From Ideonella sp. WA131b (GTDB lineage Bacteria > Pseudomonadota > Gammaproteobacteria > Burkholderiales > Burkholderiaceae_C), in contig JAGTJW010000001.1 of NCBI GenBank assembly GCA_023657425.1, positions 620,001 to 684,000 of the forward strand: a stretch of 64,000 nucleotides of DNA. The letters run 5' to 3'. The first letter of the stretch is position 1, and each line of letters opens with the position of its first letter. This document shows positions 1-7,772 of this stretch, one piece after another. The notes beneath the pieces were generated by a model. The model was not told the origin of the DNA, did no database searches, and saw only the letters and a program-made list of their open reading frames with translations. The position numbers and the translations under genes were made by a program.

Positions 1-947
1 CGGCGGGCCGCTGCGCCGCGGTCTGCGCTGGCCAGGAACAGCATGTCGTTGACCATCGCCGACAGGCGCTGCAGCTCCTCGAGGTTGGCGGCCATGGTGT
101 CCTGCAGCTCGGCGCAGCTGCGCTCGCGCGACAGCGCCAGTTCGGTGTGCCCGATCAGTGCTGCCAGCGGCGTGCGCAGCTCGTGCGCGACGTCGGCGTT
201 GAAGCTCTCCAACTGTACGTAGGCGCGCTCCAGCCGCCCCATCAGGGCGTTGAACTGGTCGACGGCGGGCTGCAGCTCCTCGACGGGCTGCGCGAGTTTC
301 AGGCGCTGGCCCAGGCGATCGGCCTCGATGGCGCGCGTCTGCATGGCCAGGTCCATCATGGGCGCCAGGCCACGCTTGACGGTGCGGAACACCAGCAGGC
401 CCACGCCCAGCCCCCCGGCCAGCGCCGTGCCGAGCAGCGTCAGCGCGATGCCGGCCAGCATGGCGCGGTCTTCGCCGCAGTCCAGCACCAGCGTGCCGAC
501 GAGCCGTCCCCCACCCACCGTGGGCGGGGTTTCGATCACGAAGCGATCGGTGCGGACGCGGTCGGAGTGGATGTCGAAGGCCGGCGGGCCGTCGCGGTAG
601 AACTCGCTGCCGTCGGCGCGCTGCAGCACCAGGTGGGTGTCGGGCCGGCGCACGGCGTAGTAGGCCATCTTGGCGATGACCTCGGCCTCGCCGAGCTGCA
701 TGGTGTTGCGCACGATCTCCTGCACGATCGAGGCCTTCACCTCCCACTGCTCGGCGTGCTTGCGCTCGAACTGGCGGCTGGTGAAGCCCCACAGCAGCGC
801 GCACAGCAGCACCAGGCCGATGAAGGTCTGCACGGCCACCATCCAGCTCAGCCGGCGGCTGATGGAGTGGCGCACCTGCGGGCAGGCCGCCGCCGCGGGC
901 TTGCGGCCCGCCTCCGGGTTGTCCAGTGCCGTGTCGGAGATGCTCAT
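1..947 (-). CDS. Heavy-metal-type sensor histidine kinase, N-terminal part (cut by window edge)
   Basis: Membrane sensor kinase of the CusS/CopS type. Reading leftward from ATG there is an open frame of 315 codons that runs off the window. Visible parts are a first membrane segment at about residues 33-54, a periplasmic sensor region, a second membrane segment at about 164-187, a HAMP linker, and a HisKA H-box ([13 protein letters not shown]) with the phospho-accepting His near residue 255. The ATP-binding domain lies outside the window. The start ATG overlaps the stop of the upstream response regulator (ATGA), so the two are translationally coupled. The metal or other signal cannot be read from the sequence; assignment to the heavy-metal class is by family resemblance and the CusR-like box upstream. 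Confidence 0.9.
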   Translation of the reverse strand, partial: MSISDTALDNPEAGRKPAAAACPQVRHSISRRLSWMVAVQTFIGLVLLCALLWGFTSRQFERKHAEQWEVKASIVQEIVRNTMQLGEAEVIAKMAYYAVRRPDTHLVLQRADGSEFYRDGPPAFDIHSDRVRTDRFVIETPPTVGGGRLVGTLVLDCGEDRAMLAGIALTLLGTALAGGLGVGLLVFRTVKRGLAPMMDLAMQTRAIEADRLGQRLKLAQPVEELQPAVDQFNALMGRLERAYVQLESFNADVAHELRTPLAALIGHTELALSRERSCAELQDTMAANLEELQRLSAMVNDMLFLASADRGAAAR

Positions 948-1696
948 GGCTGACCCTCGCTGACCACGGCGTCGGGCCGGGCGGCGATTGCCGCTTCAGA
1001 CGCGGCGGCGCCGGGACGCTGCTCGAGCACATAGCCCATGCCGCGTACGTTGTGCAGCAGCTTGCCGCGGAAGGGGTCGTCGATCTTGGCGCGCAGCCGG
1101 CGCACCGCGACCTCGACGACATTGGTGTCGGAGTCGAAGTTCATGTCCCACACCTGCTCGGCCAGCGTGCTGCGCGACAGGATCTGGCCCTGACGGCGCA
1201 TCAGCAGCGTCAGCAGCGCGAACTCCTTGGCCGAAAGGTGCAGGCGCTGCCCGGCGCGCTGGGCCTTGCGGCTGACGAGATCCAGCTCGAGGTCGGCCAG
1301 GTGCAGCAGCGTCGGCGTGGTGGCCGGTGCCGCCGTGGCCACGCCCCGGCGCAGCAGCGCCCCGACGCGGGCCAGCAGCTCGGAAAACGCGAAGGGCTTG
1401 ACGAGGTAGTCGTCGGCCCCGGCTTCCAGGCCGCGCACGCGGTCTTCGATGCGTTCGCGCGCCGTCAGCATCAGCACCGGGGTGCGTCGGCGCTCGCGCA
1501 GCGCCTTGAGCACGCCGAAGCCGTCGATGCCGGGCAGCATGATGTCCAGCACCAGCAGCGCGTAATCGCCATCCAGCGCCAGGCGACGGCCGTCGATGCC
1601 GTCGCGGGCGACGTCGACCACGTAGCCGCTCTCGCCGAGCGCGCGGTGCAGGTAGTCGGCAAGCCGGGGGTCGTCTTCGACAACGAGGATGCGCAT
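944..1696 (-). CDS. OmpR-family response regulator, CusR/CopR-like
   Basis: DNA-binding response regulator of 250 aa. The receiver domain begins [14 protein letters not shown], with the acidic pair near residues 8-9, the phospho-acceptor Asp at about 51 (VLDIMLPG) and the conserved Lys in LVKPF. The C-terminal winged helix (about 130-225) contains [12 protein letters not shown] and the recognition-helix region [14 protein letters not shown] typical of the CusR/CopR/PcoR group. This ATG was preferred to upstream codons in frame because the conserved receiver fold starts here. It is the first gene of the two-component operon and is divergent from the DUF4148 gene, with a CusR-like palindrome in the shared intergenic region. 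Confidence 0.93.
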   Translation of the reverse strand: MRILVVEDDPRLADYLHRALGESGYVVDVARDGIDGRRLALDGDYALLVLDIMLPGIDGFGVLKALRERRRTPVLMLTARERIEDRVRGLEAGADDYLVKPFAFSELLARVGALLRRGVATAAPATTPTLLHLADLELDLVSRKAQRAGQRLHLSAKEFALLTLLMRRQGQILSRSTLAEQVWDMNFDSDTNVVEVAVRRLRAKIDDPFRGKLLHNVRGMGYVLEQRPGAAASEAAIAARPDAVVSEGQP

Positions 1697-1760
1697 GGCA
1701 GGGGCAGAACCGGTGCAGGACAGTGGGCCTCGATTGTCCAGCCCCCCGCCCGGGCCGTGG

Positions 1761-1776
1761 ATTACGGATTTGTCAT
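1761..1776. promoter_or_regulatory. CusR/CopR-like operator between the two-component operon and the DUF4148 gene
   Basis: The 16-mer ATTACGGATTTGTCAT matches the E. coli-type box ATGACAAATTTGTCAT at 13 of 16 positions and is an imperfect palindrome. It lies 65 bp upstream of the regulator start and 130 bp upstream of the DUF4148 start, so one site could serve both divergent promoters. Function is inferred from similarity and position. Confidence 0.55.
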
Positions 1777-1905
1777 CCCGGCGTTCGGCTCCGGTGAACC
1801 GGGCTCGCCACAGTTCGTTCCACGCCGCAAGCACACGGCGCATCTCCCGAAAGCCAAGCAGTCCTCCTCTACCGACCCAACCTCTTCGAACCACTGGAGC
1901 CCACC

Positions 1906-2307
1906 ATGAACCGCTTCTCCCTGATCGCCCTTGCCGCCGCCGCCGTGCTGGCCACCGCCCCCGCCCACGCCGCCCTGGGTGCCGGCGAAGGCACACCGGG
2001 CTACGCCCACGAGACGGTCGCCACGCCGGCCGGCGAGCTCAGCCGCACCGAGGTGCGCGCCGAGGCCGCGCGCGCCCTGGCCGAAGGTCGCATCGCCAGT
2101 GGCGAGGCCACCCCGACGACCACGCCGGCCGGGGCCTCCCTTCCGGGACTGACGCGCGCCCAGGTGCGCGCCGAGGCCGCCCAGGCCCTGCGACTGGGTC
2201 TGGTGGCCAGCGGCGAGGCCACAGTCGCCTACAGCGCGCCGCAGCTCACGGCGCTGCTGACCGCCGCCGACCGCGCCGACACCCTCGTCGTGGCCGCCCG
2301 GCGCTGA
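1906..2307 (+). CDS. Exported DUF4148 family protein with an internal duplication
   Basis: Small periplasmic protein of 133 aa. A signal peptide is visible ([22 protein letters not shown]) with an AHA-type cleavage site near residue 22. Two related segments follow, [24 protein letters not shown] and [24 protein letters not shown] (each described here by its first and last residues in one run of DUF4148 type), separated by a Thr/Pro-rich linker. DUF4148 proteins are common in Burkholderiales and their function is unknown. The gene is divergent from the CusR-like two-component operon, with the putative operator between them, which suggests it is a target of that system. A weak ribosome site (GGAG) precedes the ATG. 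Confidence 0.8.
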   Translation: MNRFSLIALAAAAVLATAPAHAALGAGEGTPGYAHETVATPAGELSRTEVRAEAARALAEGRIASGEATPTTTPAGASLPGLTRAQVRAEAAQALRLGLVASGEATVAYSAPQLTALLTAADRADTLVVAARR

Positions 2308-2374
2308 AGCCGGTGCCCGGTCCCGGCCACCGGCCGCGGACCGGCCCGACAACCACCCCGCGCAGCCGCCTGGT

Positions 2375-2632
2375 TCAGGCGCCGCGCGGGGCGAGGTCCA
2401 GGCGCGCCCAGTCGCGGAAGTCCATCTCGAAGCCGCGCAGGCTGGTTGGGCGCGACAGCCCGACCCCCCGGTCGTCCAGCGTCAGCACGCTGAACCCCTG
2501 CGCAGCGGCAAGGTCTCGGCACCGGGCACGCCGGGGTGGGAAGCCTTCATCGGGGGGCCTTCGGGCGCTGGCGGACGGCGACACCCCCACCCGCAGCACG
2601 AGGCCGGCGGGATCGGCCGCGAGTTTGGTCAC
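2375..2632 (-). pseudogene. Remnant of an alpha/beta-hydrolase (COG4757-like)
   Basis: The leftward frame contains QGFSVLTLDDRGVGLSRP followed by TSLRGFEMDFRDWARLDL, a close match to the strand and loop after the oxyanion region of COG4757-type hydrolases (pattern DYRGxGxSRPxSLRGF...DWxRLD). The frame ends soon after, before any nucleophile motif, and only about 85 codons are open from a GTG, against about 280 in intact members. The segment is therefore a decayed fragment. It sits downstream of the flavoprotein gene, with a palindromic-repeat fragment between them. The amino end, upstream of the matched region, is not recognisable. Confidence 0.45.
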
Positions 2633-2655
2633 GCCGGCGGCGCCGTTGTTGAGCA

Positions 2656-2673
2656 CCCAGGAGCGTGGGCGGC
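2656..2673. repeat. Half copy of the CTAGGAGCGTGGGCGG repeat family
   Basis: Contains CCCAGGAGCGTGGGCGGC two bases beyond the stop codon of the leftward flavoprotein gene. The same core occurs at three other loci in the window, also at gene ends or inside a gene. Confidence 0.6.
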
Positions 2674-2675
2674 GT

Positions 2676-3800
2676 TCAGCGTGCGGGCGCGGGGTCGGTG
2701 GCGGGGCGGAAGCGGCCCATGAAGCCGCTGTCGATGTGGTCCTTCCAGTGCCAGGCCCAGCGGCCGTGGGCGCCGAAGGGCCCGCGCGCGGCGATGGCGC
2801 GGCCGTCGGCCGTGGCCAGCAGCGCCAGGAAACGGCGCTGCGGCTCGTAGGTCTGCAGCGCACCGCCGCTGAGTGCGGCGCGCAGGTTGTGCAGCAGCAC
2901 CGGACCCTGGCGCACGGCGTAGACGCCGGCCTTGGGCAGCGCCGGACCGGGCGCCCAGTTGGCGCCGTCGCCGACGGCGAACACGCTGGGGTGGGAACTC
3001 GAGCGCAGCTGTGCGTCGACGTGGATGAAGCCCTCGTCGCTGGCGGCCAGGCCGCCGCGGCGCGAGGCCTCGCGCTGCCAGTCGTGGGCCTGCGCACCGG
3101 TGGCCCACAGCACGACGCCAGCGCCGGCCAGGGTGGTGGCGTCGCCGGCTTCGCCCAGCTTGAGCGCGATGCCGGCGGCGGCCAGCGCGCGCTCGGCGGC
3201 GCGGCGGGCCGGGGCGGCAAAGCCGGGCAGCAGCTCGGCGCCGCGGCTGAACAGCGCGCCGCTCACCCGGCGGTCAGGCCGCAGGCGGCGCAAGTGGGCC
3301 ACCACCGCGAGCACGCTCTCGACGCCGGCCGCGCCGCCGCCCACCGCGGCCACGTCCAGCGGCGCGGTCGAAGCGGCGGCCTGCCACCCGTGCAACAGCG
3401 CCTCCCAGCCCGGCCGCAGCGCCGACAAGGGGCGCAACGACAGCACGTGCGCATCGGCCAGCACCGGCGGCCGCAGCGTGGAGCCGACGTTCAGCGACAG
3501 CAGCGTGTAGGGCAGCACCTCGCCATCGGCCAGTTGCGCGCGCTGCGCCGCGGCGTCGAGCGCGTGCAGCTCACCGGCCACCCATCGCGCCCCAGCAGCG
3601 CGCGCCAGGGCCTGGAAGTCGATGACGATCTCGTCGTAGCGGTACAGCCCTGCCAGCCAGCCCGGCACCATGCCGGAGTAGGGCGCCAGCGCCTGCGGCG
3701 ACACCACCGTGAGCGCCACGCCCGGCAGCGGCGCGAGCGCCCAGCCCTGCAGCACCTGGGCGTGCGCGTGGCCGGCGCCGACGAGCAGCAGCTGCTTCAC
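2676..3800 (-). CDS. FAD/NAD(P)-dependent oxidoreductase, TIGR03169 type (SelD N-terminal-like)
   Basis: Two-dinucleotide-fold flavoprotein of 374 aa. The FAD motif GAGHAHAQVL is at residues 8-17, the NAD(P) motif AVGGGAAGVE is in the middle, and the second FAD contact (VFAVGDGANW) is near the C-terminus. This subfamily resembles NADH dehydrogenase and is best known as the N-terminal half of some selenophosphate synthetase fusions. Here it stands alone. It starts with GTG, which overlaps the TGA of the upstream glycosyltransferase gene (GTGA), so the two are coupled. It is the last gene of the ArsS operon. Substrate unknown; an electron-transfer role in the same pathway is inferred from the operon only. 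Confidence 0.82.
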   Translation of the reverse strand: MKQLLLVGAGHAHAQVLQGWALAPLPGVALTVVSPQALAPYSGMVPGWLAGLYRYDEIVIDFQALARAAGARWVAGELHALDAAAQRAQLADGEVLPYTLLSLNVGSTLRPPVLADAHVLSLRPLSALRPGWEALLHGWQAAASTAPLDVAAVGGGAAGVESVLAVVAHLRRLRPDRRVSGALFSRGAELLPGFAAPARRAAERALAAAGIALKLGEAGDATTLAGAGVVLWATGAQAHDWQREASRRGGLAASDEGFIHVDAQLRSSSHPSVFAVGDGANWAPGPALPKAGVYAVRQGPVLLHNLRAALSGGALQTYEPQRRFLALLATADGRAIAARGPFGAHGRWAWHWKDHIDSGFMGRFRPATDPAPAR

Positions 3801-4435
3801 GGCCGTGCCTCGGACCAGCCAGCCGGCAGGTGGGCCAGGTCGGCGGGCTCGTCGATGTCGGGCAGCGGCGCGAGCAGCGCCGTGCGCAGGCCGAGCCCCG
3901 CGGCACGCTCGCGCGTAGCGGCCATCACCGCCGCCGTGCTCCAGGCGATGCCGTCGAACAGCCGCGCGGGTGCCGCCGGTTGGCGCGCGAGCCCCACGAG
4001 CGCGTAGCCGCCGTCGAGCGCCGGCACGAACACGGCATCGTGCGCGGCCAGCGCCGCGGCGGCGTCGTGCAGCACGCCCGTGTCGAGCGCCGGCGCATCG
4101 GTGCCGATCAACAGCACGCGCGCATGCGTGGCCAGGCGCCGGCTCAGCGCCCGCTGCATGCGTGCCCCGAGGTCGCCGTCGCCCTGCTCCGTGAGGGCCG
4201 CTCCGTGCGCCTGCGCCGCGTCCACCAACGCCGGGTGGCTGGCGTCGGGCGCCGCGCACAGCTCCAGGGTCCCGAAGCCGGCCGCCGCGCCCTGCGCCAG
4301 CGTGTGCCGCAGCATTCGCGCCGCCAGCGCCGCCGCCGCCTCGGCGCCCAGCGCGGGGATCAGCCGCGTCTTCGCCTGCCCTGCCACCGGTGCCTTGGCG
4401 AAGACGATCAGCGCCGTGTCCGGCCTCTCACTCAT
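3797..4435 (-). CDS. TIGR04282 family glycosyltransferase (arsenosugar-type)
   Basis: Protein of 212 aa with the nucleotidyl/glycosyl-transferase fold of TIGR04282. Visible are the N-terminal IVFAKAPVAGQAKTRL loop (phosphate-binding Lys and Arg), a central LIGTDAPAL acidic motif and FVPALDGGYALVGL. Family members occur beside the radical-SAM protein ArsS and are annotated as arsenosugar biosynthesis glycosyltransferases; ArsS lies two genes upstream in this operon. It begins 9 bp after the stop of the VTT-flavoprotein gene and overlaps the next gene by four bases. The donor and acceptor are not shown by the sequence. Confidence 0.85.
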   Translation of the reverse strand: MSERPDTALIVFAKAPVAGQAKTRLIPALGAEAAAALAARMLRHTLAQGAAAGFGTLELCAAPDASHPALVDAAQAHGAALTEQGDGDLGARMQRALSRRLATHARVLLIGTDAPALDTGVLHDAAAALAAHDAVFVPALDGGYALVGLARQPAAPARLFDGIAWSTAAVMAATRERAAGLGLRTALLAPLPDIDEPADLAHLPAGWSEARP

Positions 4436-4444
4436 CGCGCAGCT

Positions 4445-6625
4445 TCATCCGCGCTCCCAGGCGTGGTACTTCGCCACCCACCGCAGCAGCCTTTGCGGCG
4501 CGCGGGCGCGCTTCCACGCGCCGGCCGCGTACTTGTTGGCCTCGGCCAGCGTGGGATAGGTGTGGATGGTGGCGAGGATCTTGTTCAGGCCCAGCCCATG
4601 CTTCATGGCCAGCACGTACTCGGCCAGCAGGTCGCCGGCGTGTTCGCCGACGATGGTCACGCCCAGGATGCGGTCCTTGCCCGGCACGGTGAGCACCTTG
4701 ACGAACCCGTGCGCCGTGCCATCCGCGATGGCGCGGTCGAGGTCGTCGATGCCGTAGCGCGTCACTTCAAACGGCACGCCCTGTTCCCGGGCCTCGGTCT
4801 CGCACAGGCCCACACGCGCCACTTCGGGGTCGGTGAAGGTGGCCCAGGGGATCACCGAGTAGTCGGCCTTGAAGCGCCAGAAGCGGCCGAAGAGGGCGTT
4901 CACCGCCGCGTACCAGGCCTGGTGCGCCGCCGTGTGCGTGAACTGGTAGGGCCCGGCCACGTCACCCACAGCGAAGATGTTGGGGTACAGCGTCTGCAGA
5001 TAGGCGTCGGCCTCGATGGTCTTCTTCGGCGTGAGCGGGATGCCGAGCTCCTCGAGCCCGTAGCCGGTGACACGCGGACTGCGGCCCACGGCGCACAGCA
5101 ACTGGTCGAACGGGATCGCGAGCTCCTGCCCGCCGTGCTGGGCGATCAGGCGTCTCTGCCCCTCCACCACCTCCACGCGCACCGCCCGGTGGCCCGTGAG
5201 CACGGCCACGCCGTCCTCGCGCAGCGCGCTTGCCACGAGCTCGGAGACCTCGGGGTCCTCGCGCAGCAGCACGCGCGGCGCCATCTCCACCTGCGTGACC
5301 TGGCTGCCCAGCCGCGCGAAGCTCTGCGCCAGCTCGCAGCCGATGGGGCCTGCGCCCAGCACGACCAGGCGCTCGGGGCATTCGGTCAGGCCCCACAGCG
5401 TGTCGCTGGTCAGGAAGCCGGCCTCCTTCAGACCCGGGATCGGCGGCACGAAGGGGCTGGCGCCGGCGGCGATGACGATGTTCTTCGTCTTCAGCACCTG
5501 TGTCGTGCCGTCAAGCAGCGTCACCGCCACCGTCCAGGGGCTGGTGATGCGGGCGTGGCCCTGGAGCACCTCCACGCCCAGGCCGGTGTAGCGCTCGACA
5601 GAGTCGTGCGGCTCGATGTCGGCAATGACACGGTGCACGCGCTGCATCACGGCCGCGAAGTCGACGCGGCCCTTTGCATCGGCCACGCCCAGGCCCTGGG
5701 CCCTCTTCAGCTGCTTGGCAAGCTTGGCCGAGCGGATGAGCGCCTTGCTCGGCACGCAGCCGAAGTTCAGGCAGTCGCCGCCCATCCGGTGGCCCTCGAT
5801 CAGCGTGACCCGGGCCTTGACGGCCGCCGCGATGTAGGCACTGACGAGCCCGCCCGCGCCCGCGCCGATGACGACGAGGTTGCGGTCGAAGCGCGCTGGT
5901 CTGGGCCACTTCGCGTACACCCTGCGCCGCTGCAGCCAGCCCACGCCGGCCTTGGCCAGCAGCGGGAACAGGCCCAGCAGCACGAAGCTGCCCAGGAGGC
6001 CCGGCGAGACGATGTCGCGCGCCGACTCGATGGCCGCGAGCTGCGTGCCCGCGTTCACATACACCGCCGTGCCGACCAGCATGCCGACCTGGCTGACGAG
6101 CGCGAAGCGCCACGGGCCCATGGGCGTGAGGCCCATCAGCAGGTTGACGAGGAAAAACGGGAACACCGGCACCAGGCGCAGCGTCAGCAGGTAGAAGGTG
6201 CCGTCCTTCTTCACGCCCTCGTTGATGGGCGCGAGCTGCTGGCCGAAGCGCGACTGAACGGCGTCGCGCAGAAGGTAGCGAGCGGCCAGGAAGGCCAGCG
6301 TGGCGCCCAGTGTGGACGCGAAGCTCACGACCACGAGGCCCAGACCGAGCCCGAACATCGCACCCCCGGCCAGCGTGAGCACCAGCGCGCCCGGTATCGA
6401 CAGCGCGGCGGCCAGCACATAGAGCGCGAAGAAGCTGGCCACGGTGACCAGCGGGCGCGCCTCGTAGGCCCCCACCAGCGCGTCGCGGCTGGCCTTGAGC
6501 TGATCGAAGGTGAGCAGTTGCCCCAGGCCGAAGTGCCGCCAGGCCAGCACGGTGGCCAGCGCCAGCACGGCCACCACGGTCCAGACGACGGCCTTGTTGG
6601 GGCCAGGCTTGGCGGCTTCGGCCAT
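4445..6625 (-). CDS. VTT-domain membrane protein fused to a pyridine nucleotide-disulfide oxidoreductase
   Basis: Fusion protein of 726 aa. Residues 1-235 form a TVP38/TMEM64 (VTT, DedA-like) membrane domain with several hydrophobic segments and the motif RLVPVFPFFLVNLLMG. Residues 248-727 are a class I flavoprotein disulfide reductase with the FAD motif VVIGAGAGGLVSAYIAA, the redox-active pair in GGDCLNFGCVPSK (Cys 286 and 291 if the GTG is counted as residue 1), an NAD(P) fold (VVLGAGPIGCELAQ) and the dimerisation region with HTYPTLAEA. It lacks the C-terminal vicinal cysteines of true mercuric reductase. The start is GTGATG, so either codon could serve; ATG is used here. The start lies in the last copy of a 17-bp tandem repeat. 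The redox substrate is unknown; operon context points to arsenic or thiol chemistry at the membrane. Confidence 0.88.
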   Translation of the reverse strand: MAEAAKPGPNKAVVWTVVAVLALATVLAWRHFGLGQLLTFDQLKASRDALVGAYEARPLVTVASFFALYVLAAALSIPGALVLTLAGGAMFGLGLGLVVVSFASTLGATLAFLAARYLLRDAVQSRFGQQLAPINEGVKKDGTFYLLTLRLVPVFPFFLVNLLMGLTPMGPWRFALVSQVGMLVGTAVYVNAGTQLAAIESARDIVSPGLLGSFVLLGLFPLLAKAGVGWLQRRRVYAKWPRPARFDRNLVVIGAGAGGLVSAYIAAAVKARVTLIEGHRMGGDCLNFGCVPSKALIRSAKLAKQLKRAQGLGVADAKGRVDFAAVMQRVHRVIADIEPHDSVERYTGLGVEVLQGHARITSPWTVAVTLLDGTTQVLKTKNIVIAAGASPFVPPIPGLKEAGFLTSDTLWGLTECPERLVVLGAGPIGCELAQSFARLGSQVTQVEMAPRVLLREDPEVSELVASALREDGVAVLTGHRAVRVEVVEGQRRLIAQHGGQELAIPFDQLLCAVGRSPRVTGYGLEELGIPLTPKKTIEADAYLQTLYPNIFAVGDVAGPYQFTHTAAHQAWYAAVNALFGRFWRFKADYSVIPWATFTDPEVARVGLCETEAREQGVPFEVTRYGIDDLDRAIADGTAHGFVKVLTVPGKDRILGVTIVGEHAGDLLAEYVLAMKHGLGLNKILATIHTYPTLAEANKYAAGAWKRARAPQRLLRWVAKYHAWERG

Positions 6626-6689
6626 CACGCGGTTTCGGCCATCACGCGGCCTCGGCCATCACGCGGCCTCGGCCATCATGCGGCCTGGG
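6622..6689. repeat. Four tandem 17-bp repeats carrying start codons
   Basis: Exactly four 17-bp units (plus-strand form CCATCACGCGGCCTCGG, with small changes) lie between the ArsS coding end and the fusion-gene start. On the coding strand each unit holds GTGATG or ATGATG followed by codons for a short MMAEAA-like peptide and TGA, and the TGA overlaps the next start. The ArsS stop is in the first unit and the true fusion start is in the last. Confidence 0.9.
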
Positions 6690-7680
6690 CCAGCGGATCG
6701 GCCGGCGCCAGCGCGCCGCCGCAGCTGCTGCCCTGCCCGGCCGTGCAGCCCCAGCAGTGGTCGGCCACGCGGATGGCGCTGCCGGCGCCGTCGGTGTGCA
6801 GCAGCTCGCGCAGGTGGGCGCGGCCCGTCGTGGAGCCCAGCCGAGCCGGCAGCGCCAGCATCTGGTTGAAGTCGCAGTCGAACAAGAAGCCCTGCCAGTC
6901 GACGCTCACCAGGCTGCGGCACATCACCGTCTCGAGGTTCTCGTCGCGGTGGGCGCCGCGCAGCAGCGCCATGTAGCCCTCGAACGTGCCCTTGCTCACC
7001 AGGGTGCTGCCGAAGCGCCGGATGGGCATGTTGGCCAGCGCGAACAGGTGGTTGAAGCGGATGCCGAAGTGCTGCATCAGCTCGCGCTGGTAGTCGGCCT
7101 GCAGCGGGCCCTGCGGCGGCGGCAGCGACGGGCCCTGTGGGTTGTAGACGAGGTTGAGCACGAGGCCCGAGCCCGAATCTCCAGCCGGTGCGCCGTAGCC
7201 CAGCGCGTTGAGCGCCTGCAGGCCGGCGATGCTGCGCTCGAAGACACCGTCGCCGCGCTGGCGGTCGACGTTGGCGGCCGAGTAGCAGGGCAGCGAGGCC
7301 GTGACCTCCACGCCCTGCGCAGCCAGAAACCCGGCGAGGCCTTCCTGCCCGGGCTCGGACAGGATGGTCAGGTTGCAGCGGTCGATCACGCGCACGCCCA
7401 GGGCGCGCGCCGCCGTCACAAGACGGCGGAAGTGCGGGTTGAGCTCGGGCGCGCCGCCGGTGAGGTCGAGCGTGGGCACGCCGCGCGCGGCCAGCACCTC
7501 GAGCACGAGGTCGACCGTCTCGCCGTCCATCTGCTCGGTGCGCTGCGGGCTGGCGGCCACGTGGCAGTGCAGGCAGCTCTGGTTGCAGGTGTAGCCGAGG
7601 TTGACCTGCAGCGTCTCGAGGCGACGGCGCACGAGCGGCGGGAAGTCGGTCTTGATCAGCAGCGGCAGCGTCGGGTGCAT
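6676..7680 (-). CDS. arsS: Radical SAM protein ArsS (DUF3641), arsenosugar-type
   Basis: Protein of 334 aa. The radical SAM cluster is C32-NQS-C36-LH-C39 in LGYTCNQSCLHCHVAA. Further family signatures are DLTGGAPELNPHFR, DRCNLTIL, LVYNPQGPSLPP and RFNHLFALANMPIRRFGS. The C-terminal part holds more cysteines (VMCRSLV, FDCDFNQML, HCWGCTAGQGSSCGG) as expected for the DUF3641 auxiliary region. ArsS is proposed to add the deoxyadenosyl group of SAM to dimethylarsinous acid on the way to arsenosugars. No arsM methyltransferase is in the window. The gene opens a four-gene operon, with a probable promoter about 50 bp upstream. Its stop overlaps the first of a chain of short reading frames leading to the next gene. 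Confidence 0.9.
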   Translation of the reverse strand: MHPTLPLLIKTDFPPLVRRRLETLQVNLGYTCNQSCLHCHVAASPQRTEQMDGETVDLVLEVLAARGVPTLDLTGGAPELNPHFRRLVTAARALGVRVIDRCNLTILSEPGQEGLAGFLAAQGVEVTASLPCYSAANVDRQRGDGVFERSIAGLQALNALGYGAPAGDSGSGLVLNLVYNPQGPSLPPPQGPLQADYQRELMQHFGIRFNHLFALANMPIRRFGSTLVSKGTFEGYMALLRGAHRDENLETVMCRSLVSVDWQGFLFDCDFNQMLALPARLGSTTGRAHLRELLHTDGAGSAIRVADHCWGCTAGQGSSCGGALAPADPLAQAA

Positions 7681-7732
7681 GGGCAGGCGCGCCAGGGGCG
7701 CGGGTGGCGGGCCGACCACAGGCCCGATCACC

Positions 7733-7761
7733 CTTATACGCGCACCCCCGGCCGGAGGTAA
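7733..7761 (-). promoter_or_regulatory. Probable sigma-70 promoter of the arsS operon
   Basis: On the minus strand TTACCT and TATAAG are separated by 17 bp. The -10 element is strong for this GC-rich DNA (5 of 6), the -35 element is weak. It would give a leader of about 45 nt before the arsS ATG. Confidence 0.42.
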
Positions 7762-7772
7762 CAGCGGCCGCG

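Noticed and set aside
3830..6976. Very long open frame (over 1000 codons) on the plus strand
   Set aside because: It is a composition shadow of the leftward flavoprotein, glycosyltransferase and VTT-fusion genes; it has His/Gln/Arg-rich nonsense composition and no domain.
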